In this document: piece after piece, positions 1 to 8,886 of the stretch
Layout of the letters: every line of letters starts with the position of its first letter
Numbering within the stretch: the first letter of the stretch is position 1
DNA from: Candidatus Obscuribacterales bacterium
GTDB taxonomy: Bacteria > Cyanobacteriota > Vampirovibrionia > Obscuribacterales > Obscuribacteraceae
Reading direction: 5' to 3'
NCBI GenBank assembly: GCA_019752635.1
Contig: JAIELX010000072.1
Span: forward strand, 62,001-126,000
DNA length: 64,000 bases
Program-made: the position numbers and the translations under genes
Notes under the pieces: model-generated
What the model saw: only the letters and a program-made list of their open reading frames with translations
Told to the model about the DNA's origin: nothing
Databases searched by the model: none

Positions 1-1
1 C

Positions 2-331
2 GGCGTGTTTTGCGATGATGCTTCTCTCTGGTGGCTGCTGGCCTACCTGAATAGCTCATTAGTACATTATCTTGTAAGGGGCGTTCTATTGCGAACGAAC
101 ATGATTACGTCGGGCTATGTCGCGCGAATTCCGGTCGTGCCATTTGACGAAGAAGCGAAACAGCTGTTGGCGAAGTTTGCACGACGAGCCTATGACTTAG
201 AGCAGAAGGGTTGTTCCAGCAGTCCGCTGCAGGTCGATATCGATAGGCTCGTGTTTGAGAAATCGGGGCTTTCATTGAGTTCCCGCCAGACTATCGACAA
301 TTTTTGCAAAGACATAGTTCGACTTGCATGA
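2..331 (+). CDS. C-terminal fragment of a probable DNA methyltransferase / restriction-modification protein (5'-truncated)
   Basis: The reading frame is open to the left edge, so this is the tail of a longer gene; the GTG at position 5 is unlikely to be its start. Visible features are LNSSLVHYLVRG, a Gly-Tyr step, the run ARIPVVPFD, and a closing helix IDRLVFEKSGLS. This order (short loop, IP-[VI]P strand, Ala/Leu-rich helix, then ID.LV...GL) is typical of the C-terminal target-recognition part of Eco57I/TaqI-like N6-adenine methyltransferases and combined restriction-methylation enzymes. No catalytic motif lies inside the window, so the assignment rests only on this tail. It lies just left of the glycan island and does not look functionally linked to it. 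Confidence 0.5.
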   Translation, partial: GVFCDDASLWWLLAYLNSSLVHYLVRGVLLRTNMITSGYVARIPVVPFDEEAKQLLAKFARRAYDLEQKGCSSSPLQVDIDRLVFEKSGLSLSSRQTIDNFCKDIVRLA

Positions 332-402
332 ACGGATTGCGCCTTGCTCAGTCCGTTTTCGAGTAAAATGAGCGACCTGTCCATGTCATGGCGAATTGAT
401 TG

Positions 403-1482
403 ATGTCTGAGAAACCGCTTATTTCTGTTTGCTTGCCTGTTTACAATGGTGCTAAGTACCTGGATGCAGCTGTACGAAGTGTCCTGAAGCAGACACACGG
501 AGAATTCGAGTTATTGATCTCAGACGATCAATCCGTCGATGACAGCGCTGAAATTTGTCGAGGATACGCGGAGCAGGACTCGCGGGTCCGATTTTGGATC
601 AATGATCGAAGGCTTGGCTTGTTCGGCAATTACAATCACACGATTCAATCCGCGCGAGGCACTTTTATAAAGACGTTTGCTCAAGATGATTTGCTGGAAC
701 CGCGCAGCCTTGAGGTTCTAAGTGCTGTGCTTCTGGAGAATCCCGAAGTCAGTCTGGTCAGTTCGGCTCGCCAGGTAATCGATGCAAACGGCGCCTGTAC
801 TTATGTACGTCGACCATTTCCGCACAGTATGCAGGTACCGTCGCGCGAAGTCATCACGTTCAATTTGATCAATTTGAACAATTGGATTGGTGAGCCGAGC
901 ACTGTCATGTTCAGGCAGCGCGATGCCGGCTTCGGCTTTGATTCAGCTTTCTATCACTACGGCGATATTGAGTATTGGTTTCGCTTGCTTGAAAGAGGTA
1001 ACTACTATTTTGTCGACGAAGTCTTGTGTAGTTTTCGTCGGCATCCGGAGAGTCAAACTGACAAGAATCACAAAGAACTGCTTTTTGCGCTGGATATCTT
1101 GCGGCTGAGCTTAAGTTATCGCCGTTATCTGGCAGACATCGAACCTGAGGAACTGTTTCGTAGAAGAATTAGCGAAACTGTAGCATTGCATCTTGGACAC
1201 ATCGGTGATCGGTTATCGCAGGATCCTGTGACAAACTATGAAACGGATTTTCTCAAGCACACCGATGGATCGGGCGATGCGGCAGCGCGAACAGGGTTTC
1301 GAGTACTGGCCGCTTACGCGCTGACCTCAGTTACGGAGTTGCTGTCGGAACTGGATCACGAAAAGCGTTGTCGCATAGATGAGAATGAGCGATTTGCCAC
1401 CGAAGTGGAGAAAATGCGCAACAGTCTTTACTGGAAGTTGACCGGGCCGCTGCGTGCTGTTCGAGATTCCTTGAAGGAATAG
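403..1482 (+). CDS. Family-2 glycosyltransferase with C-terminal helical tail
   Basis: This is a GT-A fold inverting glycosyltransferase, probably adding a sugar to a lipid-linked glycan at the inner face of the membrane. The N-terminus has the family opening ISVCLPVYNGAKYLDAAVRSV, then DDQSVDDS near residue 47 and AQDD near residue 95, which is the expected metal/nucleotide position (DXD-like). The last 35 residues form a charged helix ending NSLYWKLTGPLR, a tail often seen on bacterial polysaccharide transferases (S.sWrlT.PLR). ATG at 403 is preferred over the in-frame TTG at 400. It reads alone, with a 448-base gap after it. Donor and acceptor cannot be told from sequence. Confidence 0.85.
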   Translation: MSEKPLISVCLPVYNGAKYLDAAVRSVLKQTHGEFELLISDDQSVDDSAEICRGYAEQDSRVRFWINDRRLGLFGNYNHTIQSARGTFIKTFAQDDLLEPRSLEVLSAVLLENPEVSLVSSARQVIDANGACTYVRRPFPHSMQVPSREVITFNLINLNNWIGEPSTVMFRQRDAGFGFDSAFYHYGDIEYWFRLLERGNYYFVDEVLCSFRRHPESQTDKNHKELLFALDILRLSLSYRRYLADIEPEELFRRRISETVALHLGHIGDRLSQDPVTNYETDFLKHTDGSGDAAARTGFRVLAAYALTSVTELLSELDHEKRCRIDENERFATEVEKMRNSLYWKLTGPLRAVRDSLKE

Positions 1483-1930
1483 CCGGCAAGGAAAGCCAGC
1501 GGATCATAGCGGAGAAATGTCGTCGGCTCAGTTAGGAGAGTCTGAAGAGCAGAGCATGTGATGCAGAACTGAGCAGAAGAGTTGGAACACAAAAAAGATG
1601 ATAACCGGAAAGGAGATGACATCCAGCACAAGGTGATTCATTTGGCGATTCCTTCTTAACCCCGGACCCGTCAGTGGTGGTGAGTGTCGGCGAAACGAGG
1701 GAACGGGCGCTGATATCCAACGCTCGATCTTTCATGCCGACGATTCAATCCGAATGCAACCATCGTAAGCCTTCCTCGCCTTGGCGTAAATTCGCTGAAG
1801 CGTATTAGCGATTTCGTGTAATTCATCATGCCGATGGCGTGAATTGCACATGGCTGGTTTGAATCGGGCTGTAGCGTCGTCTAAGCGCAGAGGCGCAGAG
1901 GCGACGAGGCATGGCAGATGCCCGGAGCGG
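1483..1930. other. Intergenic region, no gene supported
   Basis: This 448-base stretch separates two convergent glycosyltransferase genes. Short minus-strand open frames in it show no recognisable domain, lack a ribosome site and overlap each other, so I treat them as chance. There is no hairpin followed by a T-run that I would call a terminator. The only structure seen is a short tandem repeat at 1885-1908. The size is unusual for this gene-dense window and could be the remains of a lost gene. Confidence 0.6.
1885..1908. repeat. Short tandem repeat, 8-base unit x3 (third copy imperfect)
   Basis: Two exact copies of GCGCAGAG are followed by GCGACGAG. It lies in the non-coding gap between two convergent glycosyltransferase genes. 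Similar CGCAGAGG-type short repeats are dispersed in several bacterial genomes, notably cyanobacteria (from memory), but here only one locus is visible. Confidence 0.6.
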
Positions 1931-2836
1931 TTAGCTGCGCGTTACCTGAAATCTGCTAAAAATGGCGCGGAGCAGATGGATCCCGGTAACCTTTATGCTC
2001 GATAGCGAGCGGGCATGATGTTCTTCAAGATTCTGGTGCTTCTCGCTCAGTTGGTCGAACTTACTTTGAAGCATCTCGTTCTCATGTTTGAGCGCTTCGT
2101 AGTTGGCGGCAAGTTCGTTGGTTAGCTCGTGAATCTGACTGTCTTTGGACGCCATTATCTCCTTCCAGTTTGCGGAATAGATTTCTGCGTGTTCGTCCAT
2201 AAATCGTTCCAGGCTCCCCTGTAGTAGTGAACTGTCCGTTTTTTGCAAGCGCCATAGGTAAAGCGGGCTTATGAGTCGTGCTGCCCGATGGGACGCGGCC
2301 ATGAGCCTCACAAGTGCGGATTGTAAGTGAAAGGGGGCCACGCGTTCGTTGAACGGTCCTAGAAGTTCGCGACGGCACAGTAGCGCTACTGCCGCTCGGG
2401 GCGAGGCAAGAATATCCACTTGTCCGGCTGGAGCCGCGTAAATTGTTCTTGCATCCTGGAATGCTCGAACATCGATCAAGACATAATCGGCGTTGTAGTC
2501 ATTTCTGCAGGTTATTGCGCTGTCCAGGCAAGTCGGCGCTAACAAATCATTGGCACCAAGAATCAGTACAAAGTCGCCTTGAGCAATTTTGAGGGCAGTA
2601 TTGATCAAGATGGCTTCGTTTTCGGAGTCGGCTGCAGTGCAAAGCTTGAAGCGCGAGTCAAAGCCCTGTTCCGACAGTAACCTGTTCGTCTGCTCCGCCT
2701 GGCTTTGCGGAACCGACAACAGACATTCCAGGGAAGCGAAAGTTTGATGGCCGACACTGGTTAAACATTGCCGCAACGATTCGCCATTGAGTTGTGGCAC
2801 GGAAGAGACGATAACGGTTATGGTCGGCGTGGTCAT
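1931..2836 (-). CDS. Family-2 glycosyltransferase with long coiled-coil tail
   Basis: The N-terminal 200 residues have a GT2 layout: ITVIVSSVPQLNGESLRQCL at the start, a weak acidic region, and LILGANDLL near residue 95 at the place where the DXD motif normally sits. The acidic pair is missing there (GAND), so catalysis may be impaired or use a variant metal site. A heptad-rich coiled coil of about 60 residues follows (roughly residues 220-280), then a basic end. The start is taken as ATG at 2836 rather than TTG at 2842. It overlaps or abuts the stop of the upstream acyltransferase, so the two are probably one minus-strand operon. Donor and acceptor are unknown. Confidence 0.75.
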   Translation of the reverse strand: MTTPTITVIVSSVPQLNGESLRQCLTSVGHQTFASLECLLSVPQSQAEQTNRLLSEQGFDSRFKLCTAADSENEAILINTALKIAQGDFVLILGANDLLAPTCLDSAITCRNDYNADYVLIDVRAFQDARTIYAAPAGQVDILASPRAAVALLCRRELLGPFNERVAPFHLQSALVRLMAASHRAARLISPLYLWRLQKTDSSLLQGSLERFMDEHAEIYSANWKEIMASKDSQIHELTNELAANYEALKHENEMLQSKFDQLSEKHQNLEEHHARSLSSIKVTGIHLLRAIFSRFQVTRS

Positions 2837-2838
2837 AA

Positions 2839-4011
2839 TCAACTCGCGCGGTCCGGCGTGGGACCGAAGGTGCTCAAGATCCGGCGAGCCTTGGATTTGA
2901 GACGAAGGGAGGGGGACTCAACCAGGTGCCAAGATATCACGGACAACAAGAGAGTTACAACGAATGCGGAGGTGAAAAGAGTAGCAACCGACAGGTGTGG
3001 TCGCCAAAAGTGGACCAGGGTTTGTTGGACGGGAAATGCGAATAGATACAGTCCGTATGAAAAATCCCCCGGCTTGGCGAAGTTTCGCAGCCTGGACAAC
3101 GGCAAAGACGCGAGGTAGAAGAACACGTAAGGAAGCGCCAGGTAATCTACTGAGGCGAGGACGGGGTTGTTGAAGGACAGGTACCAAGCCAACCCGGCAA
3201 CGCATGCGATTCGCCAATCGCGAGGGATATTCGCTCGGAAGGAGTAGAAGCTGGCGCCGCACAGAAAGAACATTGCCATCCTCATCGAAGGTCCGACTAG
3301 GACTGTTAACTCAACTTTGCCGGACCAGTGCGGTTTTGAGAAAACGAACATTTCCAGCATCGCGCATGCAATCGTGAACGTCAGCAATAGATATCGAGCT
3401 TTCAAAACCCTGGTCAATCCCAGAATCATGACGGTTGCGTACATTAGCACCTCAACCGGCAAACTCCAGAGAGATCCGTTTACCGCACCCGACATTGGAT
3501 TTGATGCGAAGACCCCGGGTAAGTTGTAGCGAATGGGAAAGAGGAGGACATTGTTCAAATAATCAATCGTTTGCGCACTGGCGAAGTACTTGTTGAGCGG
3601 TTCTGTCGTCACCAGGGGACCGATTGCAAAAGCCGTCAAAAGGGTCGAGAACAACAGCCCCGGAAAAATCCGCAGAAAACGCGAGGCGAGAAACACTGCT
3701 GTTGAAGGATTCAGCAACCAGCTACGCGAAACGAGAAAACCACTCAAGGCAAAAAACATGGCTACGCCCAATGTTCCCAGCGGCATGCCGCCGGCCGATG
3801 CTAGCGGATCTTTGGGCAATCCGAGCAAAGCGTACGAGTGCGAAAAAATCACCAGTGTAGCTGCGCCGAACCGCAAGAGGTCAAACAAGTTGTGTTGCTC
3901 GATGCCGCTGAAATTCGCAGGAACGGTGGCGTCCAAGGTTCTCACCTCGGAGTCCGGTGGCGCAAGAGTTGGTGCTCCGGCGTTAAGAAATGGGGCACTT
4001 TTCACGGGCAT
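2839..4011 (-). CDS. Acyltransferase-3 family membrane protein (OafA/YrhL-like)
   Basis: This is a multi-pass inner-membrane protein that would transfer an acyl group, usually acetyl, to a surface polysaccharide or lipid-linked sugar. The family signature is clear: NLFDLLRFGAATLVIFSHSY at residues 40-60, containing the conserved Arg and the catalytic-type His, then GVAMFFALSGFLVSRSW, an Arg-rich FLASRFLRIFPGL step, and about ten hydrophobic segments. It ends with HLVESPSLRLK, the usual H.vE.P tail. I chose ATG at 4011, nine bases inside a TTG. It is followed with slight overlap by the glycosyltransferase at 1931, which suggests the two modify the same glycan. Confidence 0.85.
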   Translation of the reverse strand: MPVKSAPFLNAGAPTLAPPDSEVRTLDATVPANFSGIEQHNLFDLLRFGAATLVIFSHSYALLGLPKDPLASAGGMPLGTLGVAMFFALSGFLVSRSWLLNPSTAVFLASRFLRIFPGLLFSTLLTAFAIGPLVTTEPLNKYFASAQTIDYLNNVLLFPIRYNLPGVFASNPMSGAVNGSLWSLPVEVLMYATVMILGLTRVLKARYLLLTFTIACAMLEMFVFSKPHWSGKVELTVLVGPSMRMAMFFLCGASFYSFRANIPRDWRIACVAGLAWYLSFNNPVLASVDYLALPYVFFYLASLPLSRLRNFAKPGDFSYGLYLFAFPVQQTLVHFWRPHLSVATLFTSAFVVTLLLSVISWHLVESPSLRLKSKARRILSTFGPTPDRAS

Positions 4012-4252
4012 TGCTGGCAATTTTGCAACTACTGCCGGGATTTACCTCTACTGTCCCGACTGGAATTGATGAGTATACAAGAATCATCCCGCCCGGCTTT
4101 CCTTTTGTCATGAAGGACTTCAAAGGCGGACAAAAAATGTCAACAGATATAGATGTTGATTGGTTCTTTCGGGAGATTAATTTCTTTAAAAAGACGAGTG
4201 GCGCTATGAAAGGATAATTGTAAACAGGTACGGCTAAGCGCGGGACTATGCC

Positions 4253-5188
4253 ATGAGCAGCGGGCTCTATTCTCGAAATTTGCCATTGGTGACAATCGGC
4301 GTTCCGGTCTATAACGGCGGCGAGCACCTTCGGCAGACACTCAATTCATTACTGCAGCAGGACTATGCCAGGCTGGAAATCATAATTGCGGACAATGCCT
4401 CTACGGATGATACCGCAGAAATTGCGCGCGAATATGCCAACACCTATCCCAACATAATCTATCAGCGGCACCATGAAAATTTGGGTTCTGCTGTCAATTT
4501 TACGAAGTTGACCGAGATGGCTCACGGCAAGTACTTTATGTGGGCGGCTACTCACGATAAGTGGAGCAGCTCCATGATCAGTCGCGCTGTTGAAGTTATG
4601 GAAAGCGATTCCACCGTAGTGGTTAGCTATCCTCTTCCTTATTGGCTGACTGCGGAAGGGATGGAAATTCCGGTGGACACTACGTTGATTGACACGCGGA
4701 CCTCCACGAAGGTCGCGCGTTTCGTCATTACCATTTGGTCTCTAACTGCGTGTCCGCAGATCTACGGTGTGCACAGATTGAGCACTATCAAGCAGATGAT
4801 GCCGTGTCGCAAGATGTTCGGTCCTGATACATTTATCTTGGCTCGATTGGCGTGCAAAGGGGCTTTCGCCGTTCTGCCCGATCAGAAATTCTTCTTGCGG
4901 CAGCTCGGTGATTTCAATGATTGGTCTGCGTATTTTCGCAAGCTTGATTTGCAATTGACCGCGACGTCGAAAAACGATTTGTATCGCGATTTCATCGAAG
5001 CTCATTTGAAGCTGGTCTGGCAGGAGTTTCCAAACTGGTCGGAGCGCATTCCGCTATTGCTTACAGTGCTGTTCTGCATGTTGACGAAATACAATTGGAT
5101 TCCGGAAAAGATTGAAGAGGCTTGCCGTAAGCAAGGGCTGGCGACGACCCCTGCAAAATCCGGCAGCGGTGTTCCGGCGAAAGTCTAA
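4253..5188 (+). CDS. Family-2 glycosyltransferase
   Basis: This is a GT-A glycosyltransferase of the polysaccharide type. The opening VTIGVPVYNGGEHLRQTLNS is followed by IADNASTDDT at about residue 45, NLGSAVNFTKL, and AATHDKW at about residue 100, which takes the place of the DXD motif as a single acidic residue next to His. The C-terminal third is helical, contains QLGDFNDWS, and ends without a membrane segment. It lies across a 230-base divergent gap from the acyltransferase operon and faces the next gene tail-to-tail with only 22 bases between stops. The sugar transferred cannot be predicted. Confidence 0.85.
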   Translation: MSSGLYSRNLPLVTIGVPVYNGGEHLRQTLNSLLQQDYARLEIIIADNASTDDTAEIAREYANTYPNIIYQRHHENLGSAVNFTKLTEMAHGKYFMWAATHDKWSSSMISRAVEVMESDSTVVVSYPLPYWLTAEGMEIPVDTTLIDTRTSTKVARFVITIWSLTACPQIYGVHRLSTIKQMMPCRKMFGPDTFILARLACKGAFAVLPDQKFFLRQLGDFNDWSAYFRKLDLQLTATSKNDLYRDFIEAHLKLVWQEFPNWSERIPLLLTVLFCMLTKYNWIPEKIEEACRKQGLATTPAKSGSGVPAKV

Positions 5189-5210
5189 AGTTTCGGGAGC
5201 CCTTGCAGGA

Positions 5211-6053
5211 CTAGGAATGCGGTTTGGCTGCAGCATTCAGGCGCACACCGGATTCCAGATTTTCATACAGCTTTAGCAGTTTGTGGAACTCATCGTGCAA
5301 GTGTTTGTATTCATCGTGCAAAGTCCAGTAACGGTCTTCCTTGTACTCGATGATTTTCGTAAGGTGCTCGCTGCACAACTCCGGGTGATACTTGATGATG
5401 TTCATTTGCATCTCTTTCAAGTCTCGAGACGGTTTGGCTGCGGTGGCTGAAGTGTGATGTTTGCGATAGCGGTACAGTGGTTCAGGGTTGCGAACAAAAG
5501 ACCATCCGGCCTTTAGACCGCGTAGAAAGAAGTCCGAATCCTCGCCTACGCGCCAACGTGTGTCATAGCCATCAAGTTGGTCGAAGATTGCCTTACGATA
5601 GAGCATGCATACCAGTGCACCTGCTTTTCCACTTAGGACTCCCTCCATGGTCCATTCCTGATCATAAAGAGCATCGTCATCGCCGAAGCATTGCACCGCC
5701 GTGTAAACGCCTCCGACTCGCGGATCCTCAAGTGCGGGAAGTGTACGTTCCAGATAGTCCGGTTCGAGTAAATCATCTGAATCCAGCGGCAAGATGAAGG
5801 TACCTGTCGCTGCTCTACCGGCGACATTGCGTGCGGCCGAGGCTCCCATGTTGGAAGTGTTTGTCAGGATGCGAACCTTGTTCTTGTCGTAGGGCGCTAG
5901 CAGGCTTGTCGCCGCCTCGCAGGGGGAGGCGTCGTCGACGACTATAACTTCCAGATCGGTAATTGTTTGCGCCAATGCGCTGTCGATTGCCGGGCGTAGA
6001 AACTCGGCATGCGTATAATAGGGGACGATGATGGAGATGAGCGGTTTTGACAT
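5211..6053 (-). CDS. Family-2 glycosyltransferase
   Basis: This is a typical GT2 domain: PLISIIVPYYTHAEFLRPAI, VVDDASPC near residue 45, ASAARNVAGR, and LPLDSDDLLEPDY near residue 90 with a full DXDD metal site. GEDSDFFLRG near residue 165 is the conserved ED acceptor-side motif. A charged coiled coil (YKEDRYWTLHDEYKHLHDEF) forms the C-terminus. The open frame runs 72 codons upstream, but that extension is low-complexity, basic and not family-like, so I place the start at ATG 6053. The 5' end is divergent from the small secreted-protein gene at 6106. Confidence 0.87.
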   Translation of the reverse strand: MSKPLISIIVPYYTHAEFLRPAIDSALAQTITDLEVIVVDDASPCEAATSLLAPYDKNKVRILTNTSNMGASAARNVAGRAATGTFILPLDSDDLLEPDYLERTLPALEDPRVGGVYTAVQCFGDDDALYDQEWTMEGVLSGKAGALVCMLYRKAIFDQLDGYDTRWRVGEDSDFFLRGLKAGWSFVRNPEPLYRYRKHHTSATAAKPSRDLKEMQMNIIKYHPELCSEHLTKIIEYKEDRYWTLHDEYKHLHDEFHKLLKLYENLESGVRLNAAAKPHS

Positions 6054-6105
6054 GGGATTATTGCTTGAGGACGCGACCAGGCCGCGGCGGCGTGGCTCTT
6101 CCGAA

Positions 6106-6684
6106 ATGCGTGCAATTATAGCCGTTTGTCGTGGTTTTGTGAGCGGTGGCTTGTGCTTTCCGGCTCTGCTGATCCCACCGCCGTCCCTTGTCAGAATAGT
6201 TCGGGTTTTTCTGATCGCATTGATTGCTGCAACTGCACTGGGGGCCTGCGCTGACGGTGTGGCTCGCACTGTTGGCGTGAAATCACTTCAAATCGGGGAA
6301 AGCGAAGCAACTTTGAAGAAGTCTCGCGAAGCGTTCGCGTTCGCTCCGAACGGACACTTCGGGGATAAGGTGCAATACAACGCGCGTGAAGCGGACGAGT
6401 TTGGCGGCGCCTACGCGGTGCATTGTCGTGGCGGCAAGTCTTTCGGCATCGAAGTGAAGTACCCCGAAGCCGGTGTGCCGGCTGCAGATGCAAAGCTGGT
6501 GCTGACGCGATTGCTGTCTTCTGCTGGCGGCGAACTGGTTTCAAACAACCGTGAAGATCTCGCATGTTCCGACGTAAAAGAACCCTATGAGTTCTTCTAT
6601 TACAAAAACAACGTGCGTGCTGAATTTGTCTATGCAGCGAACTCGCGCGAAAAAGTACGCGAGATTAGCATCTGGAGTCAGTAG
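6106..6684 (+). CDS. Small secreted protein of unknown family, possible lipoprotein (paralogue of the protein at 46001)
   Basis: No known family is recognised. A hydrophobic export signal (VRIVRVFLIALIAATALGAC) places a cysteine in a fair lipobox (L-G-A-C), so a lipoprotein is plausible. The true start is uncertain: ATG 6106 leaves an unusually long leader, and a non-ATG start nearer 6180 is possible. The mature part of about 140 residues aligns by eye with the protein at 46001. Shared features are LxIGESEATLKK versus VLGMEESALKK, G.FG.K.QY, a ...V.P..G..... middle, YEFFYYKNNVRAEF versus VEYFYFDDGARFEL, and NSREKVREI versus NSTTLVETV. The shape suggests a small periplasmic alpha/beta domain. 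It lies beside glycosyltransferases. Confidence 0.7.
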   Translation: MRAIIAVCRGFVSGGLCFPALLIPPPSLVRIVRVFLIALIAATALGACADGVARTVGVKSLQIGESEATLKKSREAFAFAPNGHFGDKVQYNAREADEFGGAYAVHCRGGKSFGIEVKYPEAGVPAADAKLVLTRLLSSAGGELVSNNREDLACSDVKEPYEFFYYKNNVRAEFVYAANSREKVREISIWSQ

Positions 6685-6699
6685 CAAATCGCCCTTTGG

Positions 6700-7935
6700 C
6701 TACACGATCTTCAGTTCCGGAATCGGAATGATGAATTGACCGCCCTTCTTGCGATACTCCGACTGCTGCTGAAGTATTTCGTCTGCAAAGTTCCACGTGA
6801 GCAGGAGGCAGTAGTCGGGCATGTCCTGAACAAGCTTTTCGGTCGGAAAAATCGGGAAGCGCGTTCCCGGCGTGTATCTGCCTTGTTTTACCGTTGAGCG
6901 ATCAACTACGTAATCCATGGACTCTTGTCCGATTTCAAAGAAATTGAGAAGGGTGCTTCCCTTAGCAGAAGCACCATATGCGGCGACTCTCTTGCCTTGT
7001 TTCTTGAGTTGCTGCAGCAAATCACGTAGTTCCTTTCTCAGATTCGAAACGCGCGCACCGAAGTTGGCGTAGTAGCCAACAGTGTTCATCCCGATTTTTT
7101 GCTCCTCGGCCAGCAACTCTTGAACCGCAGCAGATGGAGTGTCTGTTTTTGTGATGAAGATGCGAAGGGAGCCGCCATGAATGGAAATTCTTTCTACATC
7201 GGTAATGAAGAGATTGTGCTGGCGGAAAAGTTTATCCAGGGCCGTCAACGAGAAGTAGCAGAGGTGCTCGTGGTAGATGGTGTCGAATTCGACATGATCC
7301 ACCATGTCTCTGACGTATGGTACCTCGATGCTTGCCATGCCATTTTGTTTTAGTACGATGCCAATGCCTTCGGCAACACCATTCAGGTCTGCAACGTGAG
7401 CCAGAACATTGTTTCCATGGATCACATCAGCCTGCTTGCCTTGGCTTTTCAGTTCTTGAGCACACTGCTTGCCGAAGAATTCGCACACGGTGTCAATACC
7501 ACGCTCGGTGGCAACTTTGGCGATGTTTTGCGCTGGTTCAATTCCCAGAACTGGAACACCGGCTTTGAGATAATGCTGAAGCAGGTAGCCGTCGTTGCTG
7601 GCAATCTCCATCGCCAGACTATCCTTGCCGAGATTTCTTGTCCCGGTTAACTTAGTTACCAGTTGCTCCGCATTCTTCAAGGTTGTATCAGCAAAAGAAG
7701 AGAAGTAAACGTAGTCGCTAAACAATGCTTCCGGCGCGACGGTTTCGGTAATCTGCACAAGTGAGCAATCGCTGCAGAACACCAGCTCCAACGGGTAGCG
7801 ATCTTCCGGTTCCGTGAGCTTGTTTTCGGGAATAAGCGAATTGGCCAGCGGAGTCTGTCCCAGCGATAAAACACTGCTAAGATTGTGTCCTGAGCAAACG
7901 CGACATTTTGTTTCGGTAACGGACTTTGCTGACAT
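6700..7935 (-). CDS. Sugar C-methyltransferase (TylC3/NovU-like), SAM-dependent
   Basis: The protein has the three-part architecture of nucleotide-sugar C-methyltransferases. An N-terminal zinc knuckle uses CRVC (residues 11-14) and CSDC (about 54-57), with SLGQTPLAN between them. The SAM domain has LAMEIASNDGYLLQHY at about residue 105 and IHGNNVLAHV. The C-terminal domain has YHEHLCYFS and HGGSLRIF. The length of 411 is normal for the family. Such enzymes methylate carbon 3 of a 4-keto-6-deoxy sugar nucleotide. GAGG sits seven bases before the ATG. The CDP-sugar genes at 15595, 16292 and 35368 would supply a suitable 4-keto-6-deoxy substrate; that link is inference. Confidence 0.85.
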   Translation of the reverse strand: MSAKSVTETKCRVCSGHNLSSVLSLGQTPLANSLIPENKLTEPEDRYPLELVFCSDCSLVQITETVAPEALFSDYVYFSSFADTTLKNAEQLVTKLTGTRNLGKDSLAMEIASNDGYLLQHYLKAGVPVLGIEPAQNIAKVATERGIDTVCEFFGKQCAQELKSQGKQADVIHGNNVLAHVADLNGVAEGIGIVLKQNGMASIEVPYVRDMVDHVEFDTIYHEHLCYFSLTALDKLFRQHNLFITDVERISIHGGSLRIFITKTDTPSAAVQELLAEEQKIGMNTVGYYANFGARVSNLRKELRDLLQQLKKQGKRVAAYGASAKGSTLLNFFEIGQESMDYVVDRSTVKQGRYTPGTRFPIFPTEKLVQDMPDYCLLLTWNFADEILQQQSEYRKKGGQFIIPIPELKIV

Positions 7936-8104
7936 CTGTCTGCCTCACGAGTGATGCGGTCTGTCGTGGATGCGTAGGCAACCAGCGATGCCAGATCTTA
8001 TTACAGAATTCGTTTTATGAACGTTATAGGCTGTTCCACTGATACGATCTGACAATTGTCGAGCCTTAGCTGGCTGAAGCGCGTCTCATGTGTTGGAGCG
8101 AAAG

Positions 8105-8767
8105 ATGACAAGAAAGGTAGTGTTCTGGGGGGCAACCGGCCAGGCACGCATGCTGAAAGAGTGCCTTGGGTATGAAGGATACGAGCTCAAAGCGCTTTTC
8201 GACGGTAGTCCGACAGTGCAGAGTCCGTTCGGCGATGTTCCGCTTTTTAGGGGACAAGACGGCTTTGAACAGTGGTTTAAAGAGACTGAGGATGCCGCTG
8301 AGCATTACTTTCTTGTCGCAGTCGGAAGTGATCGCGGCAAAGACCGAGTGCGAATTCATCAGTTGCTTGAAGACCGAGGGCTCAAGAGTATGGTCGCTCA
8401 GCATCCGACGGCATACGTGGCTGCCAGTGCTTCTTTGGGCGCCGGTTCGCAAATCTTGCCGAAGGCCATCGTCTGTGTTGACGTGCGGATGGGGCGTCAA
8501 TGCATAGTAAACACTGGAGCCAGCATTGACCACGAGTGTCAGCTTGGTGAGGGCGTGCATCTATGTCCGGGAGTTAGACTGGCCGGGTGTGTGGAGATTG
8601 GAGACTTTGCAACGCTTTACACCGGTGCAATTGTTATCCCGCGCATCAAAATCGGTGAAGGTGCAGTAATCGGAGCTGGAGCAGTAGTAATTCGGGATGT
8701 GCCTCCATATACCGTGGTGGTAGGCAATCCCGCCAGAGAACTCAAGAAACTTGTTGAAGTAATTTAA
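8105..8767 (+). CDS. Sugar O/N-acetyltransferase of the NeuD/PglD family
   Basis: The N-terminal Rossmann-like part (KVVFWGATGQARML, then LFDGSP) and the C-terminal left-handed beta-helix made of hexapeptide repeats are diagnostic for this family. The catalytic-type His is in NTGASIDHECQLGEG, and the end reads VIGAGAVVIRDVPPYTVVVGNPA. These enzymes acetylate an amino or hydroxyl group on a sugar using acetyl-CoA. I place the start at ATG 8105 because GGAG lies six bases upstream of it; the open frame begins with a GTG five codons earlier. The aminotransferase at 8887 follows on the same strand, suggesting transamination then N-acetylation of one nucleotide sugar, as in PglE/PglD. Confidence 0.88.
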   Translation: MTRKVVFWGATGQARMLKECLGYEGYELKALFDGSPTVQSPFGDVPLFRGQDGFEQWFKETEDAAEHYFLVAVGSDRGKDRVRIHQLLEDRGLKSMVAQHPTAYVAASASLGAGSQILPKAIVCVDVRMGRQCIVNTGASIDHECQLGEGVHLCPGVRLAGCVEIGDFATLYTGAIVIPRIKIGEGAVIGAGAVVIRDVPPYTVVVGNPARELKKLVEVI

Positions 8768-8768
8768 A

Positions 8769-8782
8769 ATCGCTTAAGCGAT
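8769..8782. repeat. Perfect 14-base palindrome between acetyltransferase and aminotransferase genes
   Basis: ATCGCTTAAGCGAT begins just after the acetyltransferase stop codon. It has no T-run on either side and no loop, so it is a poor terminator; it could be an operator or chance. Confidence 0.4.
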
Positions 8783-8886
8783 CAATCAAAACATTTCCGG
8801 CGCTAAATTTGACCCTGGCGGGTTTCAAGCATATCCTTATGGCTTGCATAGAGCACTAACCGCATTGTTCGAGGAATTGACAGTTC

